Positions 8,537 to 17,737 of a stretch of 34,194 nt of DNA are shown here, one piece after another. Each line of letters begins with the position of its first letter. The stretch's first letter is position 1. Below the pieces are notes generated by a model, which was not told the DNA's origin, searched no databases, and was given only the letters and a program-made list of their open reading frames with translations. A program made the translations under genes and the position numbers. This stretch comes from Chloroflexota bacterium (GTDB lineage Bacteria > Chloroflexota > Anaerolineae > Anaerolineales > UBA11858): assembly GCA_011039385.1 (NCBI GenBank), contig DRBO01000160.1:1-34194 (forward strand), in the 5' to 3' direction.

Positions 8537-11422
8537 CTACTGGATCACACTGAACTCTACGCTAAGTTCCGCCTTATTGCCTGCCTGATCCAGCGCCCTC
8601 ACAACCAGATCATGAGACCCAAGGACCAGCTGCCAGGGAACAATGAAAGGACTGATACGCCTGGATGCCAGCAGGGTGTCATTCATAAAAAAATCCACCT
8701 CTTCAATTTCTGCGGGATTGGTAAATTGTACTTCCAGTAAAAGGTCTTCTCCCTTCTGAAAGGTAATCTTGCCATCAAAAAGATCAGTGACCAGAACAAA
8801 TTCCGGGGGTGTATTATCAACAGATACGATCAGTGATCTCTTCTGGATTTGCTGGTTCTCCTGAATAACCACTAGCTGCAAGGCGTAAATCCCTTCCGCC
8901 AGATCGCTCGTGTCCCAAGTTCCAAGGCTTCGATTCTCGGCCGGGGAAGTGATATCCTCTCCTATCTGCAGCCAGGAACGCGGATTCAAACCAATCCCAT
9001 ACTGCAGTCGAGCCGAGACAAACCCCTCTTCCGGTATAGAGCCACTTATCCTCACCCTGCCCCGCACAAAAGACAGATTGTCTGGCGTTGTCAGGCGAAG
9101 CGCATCGTCATCCTGGTTGGCGTCCTGCAAATCGAATAAAACTGGAGGGACTTCAATCCCCGCGGTTTCCGCCCAGGTGTCCGCTAGCGGTGGCACATTA
9201 AGGTAGACGCGTTCTTCTATCTGTGCGGCAGGCGTAAAGACAGATGCCAATAGCCCTGTTTCGCGGTTGACTTCTAAAGCCTGGTAAAGCCCATCCAGCC
9301 CCAAAGGTTCATTCCCTTGAATGAAAACCTCGCGAACGATCCGAGGGCAAAATTCTGTCGGAAGATCGCCAGATGGATAACAGACATCTTGGGTGATAAT
9401 GCCTGGGGGCATCTCCCACTCTTCAGCCTTAAAATCCTGGGAAACATATTGGGTGACCGCTCGCCATAAATCGGCAGAGATTTCAACCGGATCGATGCCT
9501 ATCCTTTCCACCTCTGGAGCAAGCCCGCCAGTCCAGGCACCTACCACGATCTGTGGGGTGTAGCCAATCACCCAACCAGACTGTCCACCGGGTACATAGC
9601 CAGTTTTTACGCCTGCAGGCCGGCCAATGCGGAACACATCGCTTGTTTGAGGATCCAGCCAAGCTTCCTTGTCGCTTAAGACATGATTGACCAGGTATGC
9701 TAATTCCTCATTGATGACCTTTTTTTCCAGCAGATAATTGTTTTGGGAATAATCCAGGCCTGCCTGGTCTTCTATATGCAAGATCCCCACCGGTTTTATT
9801 TCTAGGCCTGTTGCATCAACCGCCCTGCCCTTTAGATAACCTCGATTTACAAACACCCCAAAACCCTGCAGCAGATCAGTCATCTTCAAGGGTGAATTCT
9901 CAGTAGCAGATAGACTGGTCAGATTTGTACCTGCTGGAATAGAAAACCCAAAAAGCCCTAGGGTGCTTCGGAATCGGGGAGAACCCTGAGTATCAAGTAA
10001 TTGTTCTGCCGGCGAAAGCAAATCATTTACCAGTGCGGTGCGCATGTTGACAGGGCCCAGGAACTCTTCCTCTCTGTTTGTCGTTGGATGCAGATCGGTG
10101 AAGATCAAATCGCGTTCAGGAAGAGGGATATCCCACACCAGTGAGGCGGGTTCAAAACCCTGTGTGAAAGAATTGAGGTACAAATAAGGGGTGATCAGAG
10201 TGCCAGGATCACGGGGTTTGTCCAGGCTGGCGGAATCCCCGGACTCAGTTACCCCAACCATCCCCAGCAGTTCCCCCGTGAAGGGATCGTACACCACCAG
10301 ATCCATTTCCAAGGGGTCATTGAGCTCCAGGTAAGGGCCGCTGTACCTGGGGAGCAGCCTGGCAGCTTCGCAACCAGATCCCAGCTGAAGATCCTGCTCA
10401 TAAACCCGCTGGCGCATGATTTCCAGCGTACAGGTTAATGCATCTTGCAGCTCACCATTCAGCGTGGAAATGATATCCAAGCCGCCACGAAGCAGCCGTT
10501 CCTCAGGAATAGATTCTCCTGCTTCAGCTAACACATAGGACACAAATGCGGGGGGGGACAAGTCATCATCAGACTCTGGATCCGCATAAATTAGCCTGGC
10601 CCTGGCTGCCCTATCCGCCTCACCTGAAGAGAGAAAACCAGCCTCGGCCATATGCTCCAGGACTTCGGCCTGATTTTCCCGGGCCGCTACAGGAGCGTCC
10701 TGTGGATTCAGGGCAGGAAAAATGGCCGCAGCAGCCAGCATAGCAGATTCACCCAGATTCAGATCCCCCAAATCCTTTCCAAAATAAAATTCTGCTGCCT
10801 GGGCAACCCCATAGATCTGATTGCCGTAGTAGGCACTGTTGAGATACCATTCGAGGATTTTTTCCCTGCCATAGGTAGCGATGACTTGGTCTGCCAGCAA
10901 ATGTGTCCGGATCTGATAATAAGGGTGGTCCAGTTCCTGCCAGAGAAGCAACTCTTTCACAAGGATCTCGGGGAATGGATCCTCTCCTCCATCCAGAATA
11001 TTGACCCAAAAAGAATCCGATCGCTGGAAGTAATCTGGGTCAACGGCGGCCAGAGTCGCCAGAATCAAATCCTCTGGCACCTCACTGAAAAATATGGTTT
11101 CCCCATCTGTGATGGCTGAATATCGCCGGACGGCAATGGCTGGATTGTCAAATCTCCACAGGACTCGCACTCCATCCCGATCGAGTATCCGGGAGGGTTC
11201 CAGCAAGGACCCGCTGATGGGATCGAGCAGGACTTCCAATTCTTGGGGAGATGGCAGATCCTCGGTAATCTCTGTGTAGAGGCTGACTCCATAAATCACA
11301 CCCGCTGAGGCCAGAACGCTGACCACCGCCGCAAGTAGAAAACCGATCGTTCCCAGGGGATTGGATCGGCTTTTCGCCTGTCTCTTCTTTCGAAACCGCA
11401 GGAGATGCAGTTGATATCCCAT
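8537..11422 (-). CDS. Class A penicillin-binding protein-like protein (GT51 + transpeptidase fold, degenerate catalytic motifs) with C-terminal Ig-like domains
   Basis: 961 aa; N-terminal TM; GT51 features KILEWYLNSAYYGNQIYGVAQAAEFYFGK...LGESAMLAA; transpeptidase features GGLDIISTLNGELQDAL, PAGVKTGY..GWVIGYTPQIVVGAWTGG; SxxK position reads TLIT. Confidence 0.85.
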   Translation of the reverse strand: MGYQLHLLRFRKKRQAKSRSNPLGTIGFLLAAVVSVLASAGVIYGVSLYTEITEDLPSPQELEVLLDPISGSLLEPSRILDRDGVRVLWRFDNPAIAVRRYSAITDGETIFFSEVPEDLILATLAAVDPDYFQRSDSFWVNILDGGEDPFPEILVKELLLWQELDHPYYQIRTHLLADQVIATYGREKILEWYLNSAYYGNQIYGVAQAAEFYFGKDLGDLNLGESAMLAAAAIFPALNPQDAPVAARENQAEVLEHMAEAGFLSSGEADRAARARLIYADPESDDDLSPPAFVSYVLAEAGESIPEERLLRGGLDIISTLNGELQDALTCTLEIMRQRVYEQDLQLGSGCEAARLLPRYSGPYLELNDPLEMDLVVYDPFTGELLGMVGVTESGDSASLDKPRDPGTLITPYLYLNSFTQGFEPASLVWDIPLPERDLIFTDLHPTTNREEEFLGPVNMRTALVNDLLSPAEQLLDTQGSPRFRSTLGLFGFSIPAGTNLTSLSATENSPLKMTDLLQGFGVFVNRGYLKGRAVDATGLEIKPVGILHIEDQAGLDYSQNNYLLEKKVINEELAYLVNHVLSDKEAWLDPQTSDVFRIGRPAGVKTGYVPGGQSGWVIGYTPQIVVGAWTGGLAPEVERIGIDPVEISADLWRAVTQYVSQDFKAEEWEMPPGIITQDVCYPSGDLPTEFCPRIVREVFIQGNEPLGLDGLYQALEVNRETGLLASVFTPAAQIEERVYLNVPPLADTWAETAGIEVPPVLFDLQDANQDDDALRLTTPDNLSFVRGRVRISGSIPEEGFVSARLQYGIGLNPRSWLQIGEDITSPAENRSLGTWDTSDLAEGIYALQLVVIQENQQIQKRSLIVSVDNTPPEFVLVTDLFDGKITFQKGEDLLLEVQFTNPAEIEEVDFFMNDTLLASRRISPFIVPWQLVLGSHDLVVRALDQAGNKAELSVEFSVIQ

Positions 11423-11434
11423 AATCAGATCTTT

Positions 11435-13159
11435 TCAGCTGATTTTTTCAGCAACATATGCCATCAGCTCTCTGGCGGAGGCCAGGTTTTTTTCACTTGG
11501 ACCGCCCAGCATTGTGGCCAACTCCTCCACTCGCGCTTCCCCCTCGATCTCAAGTACTTGAATTGCCGTTCTCCCTTCGATCAGGGATTTCACCACCTGG
11601 AAATGCTGCTGGCCAAAACCGGCCAGTTGTGGGAGGTGCGTGATGCAGATCACCTGGTGCTCTGGCGTGAGGCGGTAAAGTTTTTCTCCCACAACTGCCC
11701 CTATCCGTCCCCCAATTCCTTGATCAATTTCATCAAATACCAGCGTTGAGATATGATCAGCCTGGGCAAGCACATTTTTCAAGGCAAGCATCAAGCGGGA
11801 AGTTTCTCCTCCCGAGGCTGTCTTGGCAAGGGCTTTAAGCCCCTCTCCCGGGTTGGTTTCCACCAGGAATTCAATTTTTTCAAGCCCATCAGGGTAATAT
11901 TTTACGCGTTGTCCGGTCTCATCTATGACCCCTGCTGGATCCTCCTCTGACCTGAAAGCAATATCAAATCGAGCTCCAGCCATCTTCAAGTCATTCAGCT
12001 GGTCTTCCAACTCAGCGGACAGTTGCCGTGCTCCTTCCTGTCTGGCCCGGGTTAGGTCCTGGCCACTTTGCCCAAGTTCTACCAGCAAACTCTTTTCGAT
12101 CTTAAGCAGCTCATCAATCCGAGTGTTCCTGCCTGTGATCTCGTCCAACTCCACCCTGGCTTGATCACGGTACGCGAGGATTTCAGGTATATCCTGGCCG
12201 TATTTTCTTTTCATTTCCTGGATCAAGGCCAGGCGCTCCTGGGTTTTGTCCAATTCTGCAGAATCAAATTCGAGGTTATCCAGGTAGGATCTGAGCTCCT
12301 TACCAAGCTCAAACAAACCATCACTCAAGCCTGCTGTTTTCCCCGCAAGGCCTTCCAGCACAGGATCGATCTGGAATAATTCATTAGAAGACCGAACAAT
12401 CTGACCGACCAAATCCATTACTGTAGGCTGGTTTCCAGGCGCATCATCCAGGATGGTGAGGACCTTTTGACAAAGATCGGATAATTTTTCTGCGTTCACA
12501 AGTTGATTTCGGCGTTTGGCAAGCTGTTCTTCCTCGCCTTCCTGCAATCCCGCCAGCTCGATCTCTTCGATCTGAAAAGAGAGTAAATCCTTTCGTTGGT
12601 CCGCTTCCAGGTCAATCTGCCTTAACTTTGCCAACTCCCTCTGAGTCTGGCGGAGATCAGAATAGACTTCTTGGTAAGCTTTCAGCAATTCAGCTGTATT
12701 CGCATAGCGGTCTAACAAGCCCAAATGCTGACTGACCTTCATCAAGGAGAGGTGTTCTGACTGACCATGGATATCCACCAGGGATTCACCCAGCTCGACC
12801 AGCAGGGCAACATTGGTCCGGTGACCGTTCACCCGGGCGATATTGGGCCGATCCGCCCTCATCTCACGGGTAAGGGTAAGGTATTCGGTCCCATCCAGAA
12901 TTTCCTCTTCTTTGAGGCGCTTGAGCAAACTTTCTTTGATCGTCGGGGGGATTTTAAATACCGCTTCCACACTGGCAAAATCGCTTCCCTGACGCAGGGC
13001 AGACATATCCACCCGCGAGCCAAGGAGCATTTCCAGCGCTCCCATAATGATGGATTTTCCTGCGCCGGTTTCCCCAGTCAGGATCACCAGACCGGGATTG
13101 AATTCCAATTGCAGGGAATCTATTATGGCGAAATTTTTGATGCGCAGTTCAACAAGCAT
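11435..13159 (-). CDS. recN: DNA repair protein RecN
   Basis: 574 aa; MLVELRIKNFAIIDSLQLEFNPGLVILTGETGAGKSIIMGALEMLLG; VFDEIDQGIGGRIGAVVGEKL; QVICITHLPQLA. Confidence 0.96.
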   Translation of the reverse strand: MLVELRIKNFAIIDSLQLEFNPGLVILTGETGAGKSIIMGALEMLLGSRVDMSALRQGSDFASVEAVFKIPPTIKESLLKRLKEEEILDGTEYLTLTREMRADRPNIARVNGHRTNVALLVELGESLVDIHGQSEHLSLMKVSQHLGLLDRYANTAELLKAYQEVYSDLRQTQRELAKLRQIDLEADQRKDLLSFQIEEIELAGLQEGEEEQLAKRRNQLVNAEKLSDLCQKVLTILDDAPGNQPTVMDLVGQIVRSSNELFQIDPVLEGLAGKTAGLSDGLFELGKELRSYLDNLEFDSAELDKTQERLALIQEMKRKYGQDIPEILAYRDQARVELDEITGRNTRIDELLKIEKSLLVELGQSGQDLTRARQEGARQLSAELEDQLNDLKMAGARFDIAFRSEEDPAGVIDETGQRVKYYPDGLEKIEFLVETNPGEGLKALAKTASGGETSRLMLALKNVLAQADHISTLVFDEIDQGIGGRIGAVVGEKLYRLTPEHQVICITHLPQLAGFGQQHFQVVKSLIEGRTAIQVLEIEGEARVEELATMLGGPSEKNLASARELMAYVAEKIS

Positions 13160-13160
13160 G

Positions 13161-13679
13161 TTAATTTCTTAGCTGGTGATAGATATAAAACGTGATGATC
13201 AGAGCATAAGCCAGCCGCCAAATGATCGCGACAAGTCCCCCCAGTAATCCGTAACCCTCTATCCAGTAGGTTTCATACAGGTAATAGATCGGTGGCACAA
13301 GGCTGGTTAATAATGCAGCCCCACTCATCACAAATTTCAGCAGGGGGGAACGCCGGTTTTTAATGGCTTTTTTGGTTGCCAGCACGACAAGATACCCTGC
13401 CCCTATGGCGATCAAGATGTTGTAAAAGCCAAAGTAGGCTCCCAATCGACTGCCAAACAAAGCGATCACAGCAGTGATAAACGCCGCGATCAGATGGTCA
13501 AACCATTTTGTGGTGATAAATACCTTCTGCTGAGAACGGATACAATCCGGACAGCGGTAACCCGTCGGGGTATGTGTCGCGCATTGGATGCAGATCGGTT
13601 TATTGCAGCGGTTGCAGCGCAATTGTGTTTCACGCTTGGGATGAAACGCGCAGGTAAGTGTTTGTTCAGTTTCTGACAT
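13161..13679 (-). CDS. B-box-type zinc-finger multi-pass membrane protein
   Basis: 172 aa; CAFHPKRETQLRCNRCNKPICIQCATHTPTGYRCPDC N-terminus followed by several hydrophobic segments; overlaps the nadK stop by 14 bp. Confidence 0.75.
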   Translation of the reverse strand: MSETEQTLTCAFHPKRETQLRCNRCNKPICIQCATHTPTGYRCPDCIRSQQKVFITTKWFDHLIAAFITAVIALFGSRLGAYFGFYNILIAIGAGYLVVLATKKAIKNRRSPLLKFVMSGAALLTSLVPPIYYLYETYWIEGYGLLGGLVAIIWRLAYALIITFYIYHQLRN

Positions 13680-14565
13680 TGGTTTTTTTTATGGCTGGAT
13701 TTTGGTCCATATAGGGAATCAAATTGCGATAAAAGTAGCCAGGGTCCTGGAAGCGGACAAATCGGACCATATTCTCGCTAGCGCGAATTTCTACCCGGTC
13801 ATCATTATCCACTTTGATAGCCGGCTGACCATCAATGCTGATAACAGCTTCATGGGAGGTGTGCACGGTCACAGAAATCTGGACAGACTCCTCCAGGACC
13901 AAAGATTGTTCAATAGAAAGATGCGGGGCAACTGGAACCAGGATGATATTTCTCAACTCAGGCGAAAGGATTGGCCCCCCCGCCGCCATCGCATAGGCGG
14001 TGGACCCTGTAGCGGTCGAGGCAACGATCGCGTCTGCGACTAATGTGCTCAAATGCCTGGTATTAATGAAGATTTCCAACTCAACCGGGCGGATAGTTAC
14101 GCCCCGGCTGATCACCGCATCATTCAGGGCATGCCAGCGGCCGAATTCCTTCCCCTGCCTATACAGCACAACTTCTAGCATCATGCGCTTCTCAATCCAA
14201 TAGTCGCCGGCCAGCAAGCGCTTGAGGGCTGCAGACCATTCATCACGCTGAATTTCAGTTAAAAATCCATACCTGCCCAGATTAATTCCCAGAATTGGCA
14301 CCTGGGCGGGAGCGCTGATATGGCCTGCCCTCAGCATGGTTCCATCTCCACCCAGCGCTATCAATAAGTCCTGCTGGCCGTTATTTACCCCGGTCCTGAG
14401 GATGGACTCGTCCATGCGGCCCAGAAGCACTTTTTTTCCCTGCGCTTCCAGGGAAGCACCTATCTCTTCAGCCAGGGTATATGCCTGCTCGCTTTTCGGG
14501 TGCACAGCAATCGCGATGCTGGTAAATTCAGTAAGGGCTTTTGCCATAGGGATATATTTTATCAA
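13666..14565 (-). CDS. nadK: NAD kinase (ATP-NAD/AcoX family)
   Basis: 299 aa; LLIALGGDGTMLRAGH, ILGINLGRYGFLTEI, ASTATGSTAYAMAAGGPILSPE, SIDGQPAIKVDNDDRVEI. Start may be MAKALTEF at 14547. Confidence 0.93.
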   Translation of the reverse strand: MIKYIPMAKALTEFTSIAIAVHPKSEQAYTLAEEIGASLEAQGKKVLLGRMDESILRTGVNNGQQDLLIALGGDGTMLRAGHISAPAQVPILGINLGRYGFLTEIQRDEWSAALKRLLAGDYWIEKRMMLEVVLYRQGKEFGRWHALNDAVISRGVTIRPVELEIFINTRHLSTLVADAIVASTATGSTAYAMAAGGPILSPELRNIILVPVAPHLSIEQSLVLEESVQISVTVHTSHEAVISIDGQPAIKVDNDDRVEIRASENMVRFVRFQDPGYFYRNLIPYMDQNPAIKKTNVRN

Positions 14566-14593
14566 TCCAATATATGACCAACATTAAAGAGAG

Positions 14594-14911
14594 TCAGGAA
14601 TCCTTATCTCCAGGATGCTGAAAGAGGCTCTCAGCCAAAGAGGTGCTGCCGGGAATGGTAATCTCACCAAAGGCCGCCTCGAATTTTGCCAGATTATCAC
14701 CCAGGGCCTTGTAAATCAACTTCGCGCTCAAGGGGCTCAATAAGATCCGGGAAAGGAATTTGGGCGCGTTCAATCCCGGCAGGATCTGGGCAAAATCAAA
14801 TACAAACTCTGATGGGGTGTGAGTGATCCTGGCCAGATTGGCATAAGCTGCATCCAGGTCAGGAGGATACGAAATTGGGGGAATCTTAAGTTCCCGAGGT
14901 TTTTTTTCCAT
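14594..14911 (-). CDS. DUF3467-like small protein
   Basis: 105 aa; AAYANLARITHTPSEFVFDFAQILPG...ILLSPLSAKLIYKALGDNLAKFEAAFGEI resembles the DUF3467 pattern. Confidence 0.7.
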   Translation of the reverse strand: MEKKPRELKIPPISYPPDLDAAYANLARITHTPSEFVFDFAQILPGLNAPKFLSRILLSPLSAKLIYKALGDNLAKFEAAFGEITIPGSTSLAESLFQHPGDKDS

Positions 14912-14940
14912 TACCGCTGCCTTACTTATTCTCTGCAGTC

Positions 14941-15363
14941 TTAGAAGGGAATATCATCCTCATCCACTACATCAGCCGCTCCACCGCCAGCGCCGGATTG
15001 CATGGCCTGATCTTCTGCCCGGGAGGATAAAAAGGTTACATTCTGGGCAGTCATCTCAAAGCTCGCTGCTGGTGTGCCATCATTTCGGGTCCAGACCCGG
15101 GGGCCGCCAGTTTCGGGATCCGGGCGGAGATACCCCTCAACCAGAACCTTGCTTCCCTTCCTTAAATATTGGTTCACAGTTTCTGCTCTTCCGCCCCAAA
15201 CCGAGACGCGAAACCAGGAGGTCTCCTTTACTTTCTGCCCACTGGAGTCCGTATAGACCCGATTGGTAGCCACTGACATATCCGTGACTGCCTGCCCACT
15301 CGGCAGATAGCGCATTTCAGGGTCGCGGCCTAAATTTCCAACAATGGTTAATTTCTGATACAC
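14941..15363 (-). CDS. ssb: Single-stranded DNA-binding protein
   Basis: 140 aa; MYQKLTIVGNLGRDPEMRYLPSGQAVTDMSVATNR...WFRVSVWGGRAETVNQYLRKGSKVLVEG...; C-terminal DEDDIPF. Confidence 0.97.
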   Translation of the reverse strand: MYQKLTIVGNLGRDPEMRYLPSGQAVTDMSVATNRVYTDSSGQKVKETSWFRVSVWGGRAETVNQYLRKGSKVLVEGYLRPDPETGGPRVWTRNDGTPAASFEMTAQNVTFLSSRAEDQAMQSGAGGGAADVVDEDDIPF

Positions 15364-15509
15364 AATTCCTCCTCTTCAGCAGCACATCACCCGATCCTGA
15401 GGGGTGTAAGGTACTGCTTTCTATTTCAGAATATTATACACTGTCTCAGTTTACCAAACTTGACTCCAGGGCGAATCCTGTCTGGATTAGCTCCCCCTGT
15501 TCTGAATAC

Positions 15510-16283
15510 TCACTTGGGGAGGACCTCGCGAGCGATCAAATCGGAGAAGCTGACTGTCAGGGCAGTATCCCCGACTGAGCGGGCGTAGACCCCAAATGAC
15601 CCGTAGATCCTTTGCTGAACCTCAGTGGAGAATTGGGAGATACCATTAATATAGATATGGATCTCATTCTCAGCAACCAGAACGGCTAACTTTGTCACGC
15701 TGGGCGCGCCCACAGGGATCGAGGCACTTCTTGTCCAGGGGTAAAGGGTCGTAGTGACACCCGATACGTACCTGTCTAGGCGGACCTCTCCACTGCAGGA
15801 AAGCGCAAAACGGTAATATTGACCGCTCCCAATCACACTGAACAGGAATCCATATTCATCGCGAGCAGAACACAACACCGGGTTGGCGGTTATCTCCGCA
15901 TAAAAATCACCCACATCAGGTTTATCCCTGGTGCCTGCAAGATAGGTCCCAGATTCATTTATGATGATATTGATCTCCCCATTCCCGATATTGATCTGCC
16001 CGCGCTCATTCTGAGGGAGTGACCATCCCTCCGGGGAGATAAATTGATCCTGATATAAGACTTCGCCCAATTCCACCATCACCCCAGGTGTGGGTGTGAT
16101 TTTCAGGGTGGGCGTTACCACTGGCGTTTCTGTTGGTGGGAACCAGATCACCGTGGGTGTACTCGTTGGAGGTGGTGTCAGGGTTATTGCAGCCGTGGGT
16201 GTGTCCTCAGCCCTGGGAGCTTCCAAATGCAGACAGGCAACCAGGAAGAAAGCGGTCAGACTGATACAGATCTTTTTCATCAT
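15510..16283 (-). CDS. Putative lipoprotein with Thr/Pro-rich linker and concanavalin-like/DUF1080-like C-terminal domain
   Basis: 257 aa; signal with FLVAC lipobox; TPTPPTSTPT linker; beta-rich C-terminal region (GFLFSVIGSGQYYRFALSCSGEVRLDRY). Ends 3 bp from the purA stop. Confidence 0.65.
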   Translation of the reverse strand: MMKKICISLTAFFLVACLHLEAPRAEDTPTAAITLTPPPTSTPTVIWFPPTETPVVTPTLKITPTPGVMVELGEVLYQDQFISPEGWSLPQNERGQINIGNGEINIIINESGTYLAGTRDKPDVGDFYAEITANPVLCSARDEYGFLFSVIGSGQYYRFALSCSGEVRLDRYVSGVTTTLYPWTRSASIPVGAPSVTKLAVLVAENEIHIYINGISQFSTEVQQRIYGSFGVYARSVGDTALTVSFSDLIAREVLPK

Positions 16284-16286
16284 TCG

Positions 16287-17576
16287 CTATCGCTGGATTA
16301 CCTGGGATCTCTCCGGACCCACAGATATGATGGTCACTGGTACGCCTAGGAGAGATTCGAGAGCTTTTACATATCCCCGGGCGGCTTCAGGAAAGTCAGC
16401 CCATTGCCGGGTGGAAGTCAAATCCTCCTCCCAGCCAGGCAATTCTTCGTAAATCGCTCTCATTCCTCCCAGGTTTCCAGGACCCATCGGTAATCTCTGG
16501 TGGATTTCTTCCCCGATCTGGTAAGCCGTGCAGAGTTTTAGCTGATCAAATCCTGAAAGAATATCCAATTTGGTAAGGGCAATCTCAGTAATCCCATTAA
16601 CGCGAATGGCATACCGGAGCAGGACAATATCCAACCAGCCAACCCTGCGAGGCCTTCCTGTTGTGGTCCCAAATTCATCCCACTGGTTCTGTCCTGTTCC
16701 CCGTAAGCGCGTGGCCAGATCTCCTTCCAACTCAGTCGGGAACGGCCCTTCACCCACCCGGGTCTGGAATGCCTTCACAACGCCAATTACGCGATCCGCG
16801 GAGCCAATCCCCAGGCCAAGACCAACCAGTGCCCCGGGAGCAGTTGGTGTGGAACTGGTGACATATGGATATGTCCCATGGTCCAGATCCAAGAGTGTTC
16901 CCTGGGCTCCTTCCGCCAGGATCATTTTTCCTTCGGCCAATGCTTTCTCGGCATATGCGCCGGTTTCTGAGAGATAGGGCCGGAGCTGTTCAGCATAGCC
17001 CTGGAAATCACGGATAATTTTCTGGTCATCCAACGGCTCTTCCCGGTAGACCACTTCCAGTTGATAATTGACTTCCTTGAGATGGTCAGCCAGGGCTTGA
17101 CTGAGTGCACCATCAACCAGCATCAATTCTGTCCGCAGGCCCGAACGATTAACCTTGGAGGTATAAGCTGGTCCAATCCCCCGGCCTGTAGTACCGATTT
17201 TAGCATCACCGCGAGCTCGCTCCCGCGCCCCATCAAGAGCCCGGTGACCGGGTGTGATCAAGTGGGCGGCAGAGGAGATTTTGACCCTATCCGGGTTTAC
17301 TGACACACCAGCTTCCCGGACCTGTTCGATCTCTTCCAGAAGCGTGGCCGGGTTGATGACCATGCCATTCCCGAGCAGCCCAACTATGTGAGGGTGAACA
17401 ATGCCAGATGGAAGCAGGTGGAGTTTGAATATGTCCTCCCCCACAGTGACCGTATGTCCGGCGTTATCCCCACCAGAATACCGGGCAACGATATCCGCTT
17501 CGCCAGCCAGGAGGTCTACTACTCTCCCTTTGCCTTCATCTCCCCATTGAGCTCCCACAATAATGTTCAGCGGCAT
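16287..17576 (-). CDS. purA: Adenylosuccinate synthetase
   Basis: NIIVGAQWGDEGKGRVVDLLA, GNGMVINP, GTTGRGIGPAYTSKVNRSGLR, LDLDHGTYPYVTSSTPTAPG; ORF opens at 17594, MPLNIIVGAQWGDEGKG starts at 17576. Confidence 0.97.
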   Translation of the reverse strand: MPLNIIVGAQWGDEGKGRVVDLLAGEADIVARYSGGDNAGHTVTVGEDIFKLHLLPSGIVHPHIVGLLGNGMVINPATLLEEIEQVREAGVSVNPDRVKISSAAHLITPGHRALDGARERARGDAKIGTTGRGIGPAYTSKVNRSGLRTELMLVDGALSQALADHLKEVNYQLEVVYREEPLDDQKIIRDFQGYAEQLRPYLSETGAYAEKALAEGKMILAEGAQGTLLDLDHGTYPYVTSSTPTAPGALVGLGLGIGSADRVIGVVKAFQTRVGEGPFPTELEGDLATRLRGTGQNQWDEFGTTTGRPRRVGWLDIVLLRYAIRVNGITEIALTKLDILSGFDQLKLCTAYQIGEEIHQRLPMGPGNLGGMRAIYEELPGWEEDLTSTRQWADFPEAARGYVKALESLLGVPVTIISVGPERSQVIQR

Positions 17577-17737
17577 AGAATACTCCAGATCCAATTCTTT
17601 ATATGATTTCCTTCGTGGACAAAGCGATTAAAATACCCGTGTAAAATGCTACATTACAAGATAGAATCATTCTAGCATAAACTAAATCGCTTACCAGACC
17701 ATCTTTATTTTTTCCAGGTAAGTACCAGGAGAAAAGA

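Noticed and set aside
15433-15438. Perfect -10 TATAAT (minus strand) upstream of ssb
   Set aside because: No acceptable -35 at 16-18 nt; too weak to list as a promoter.
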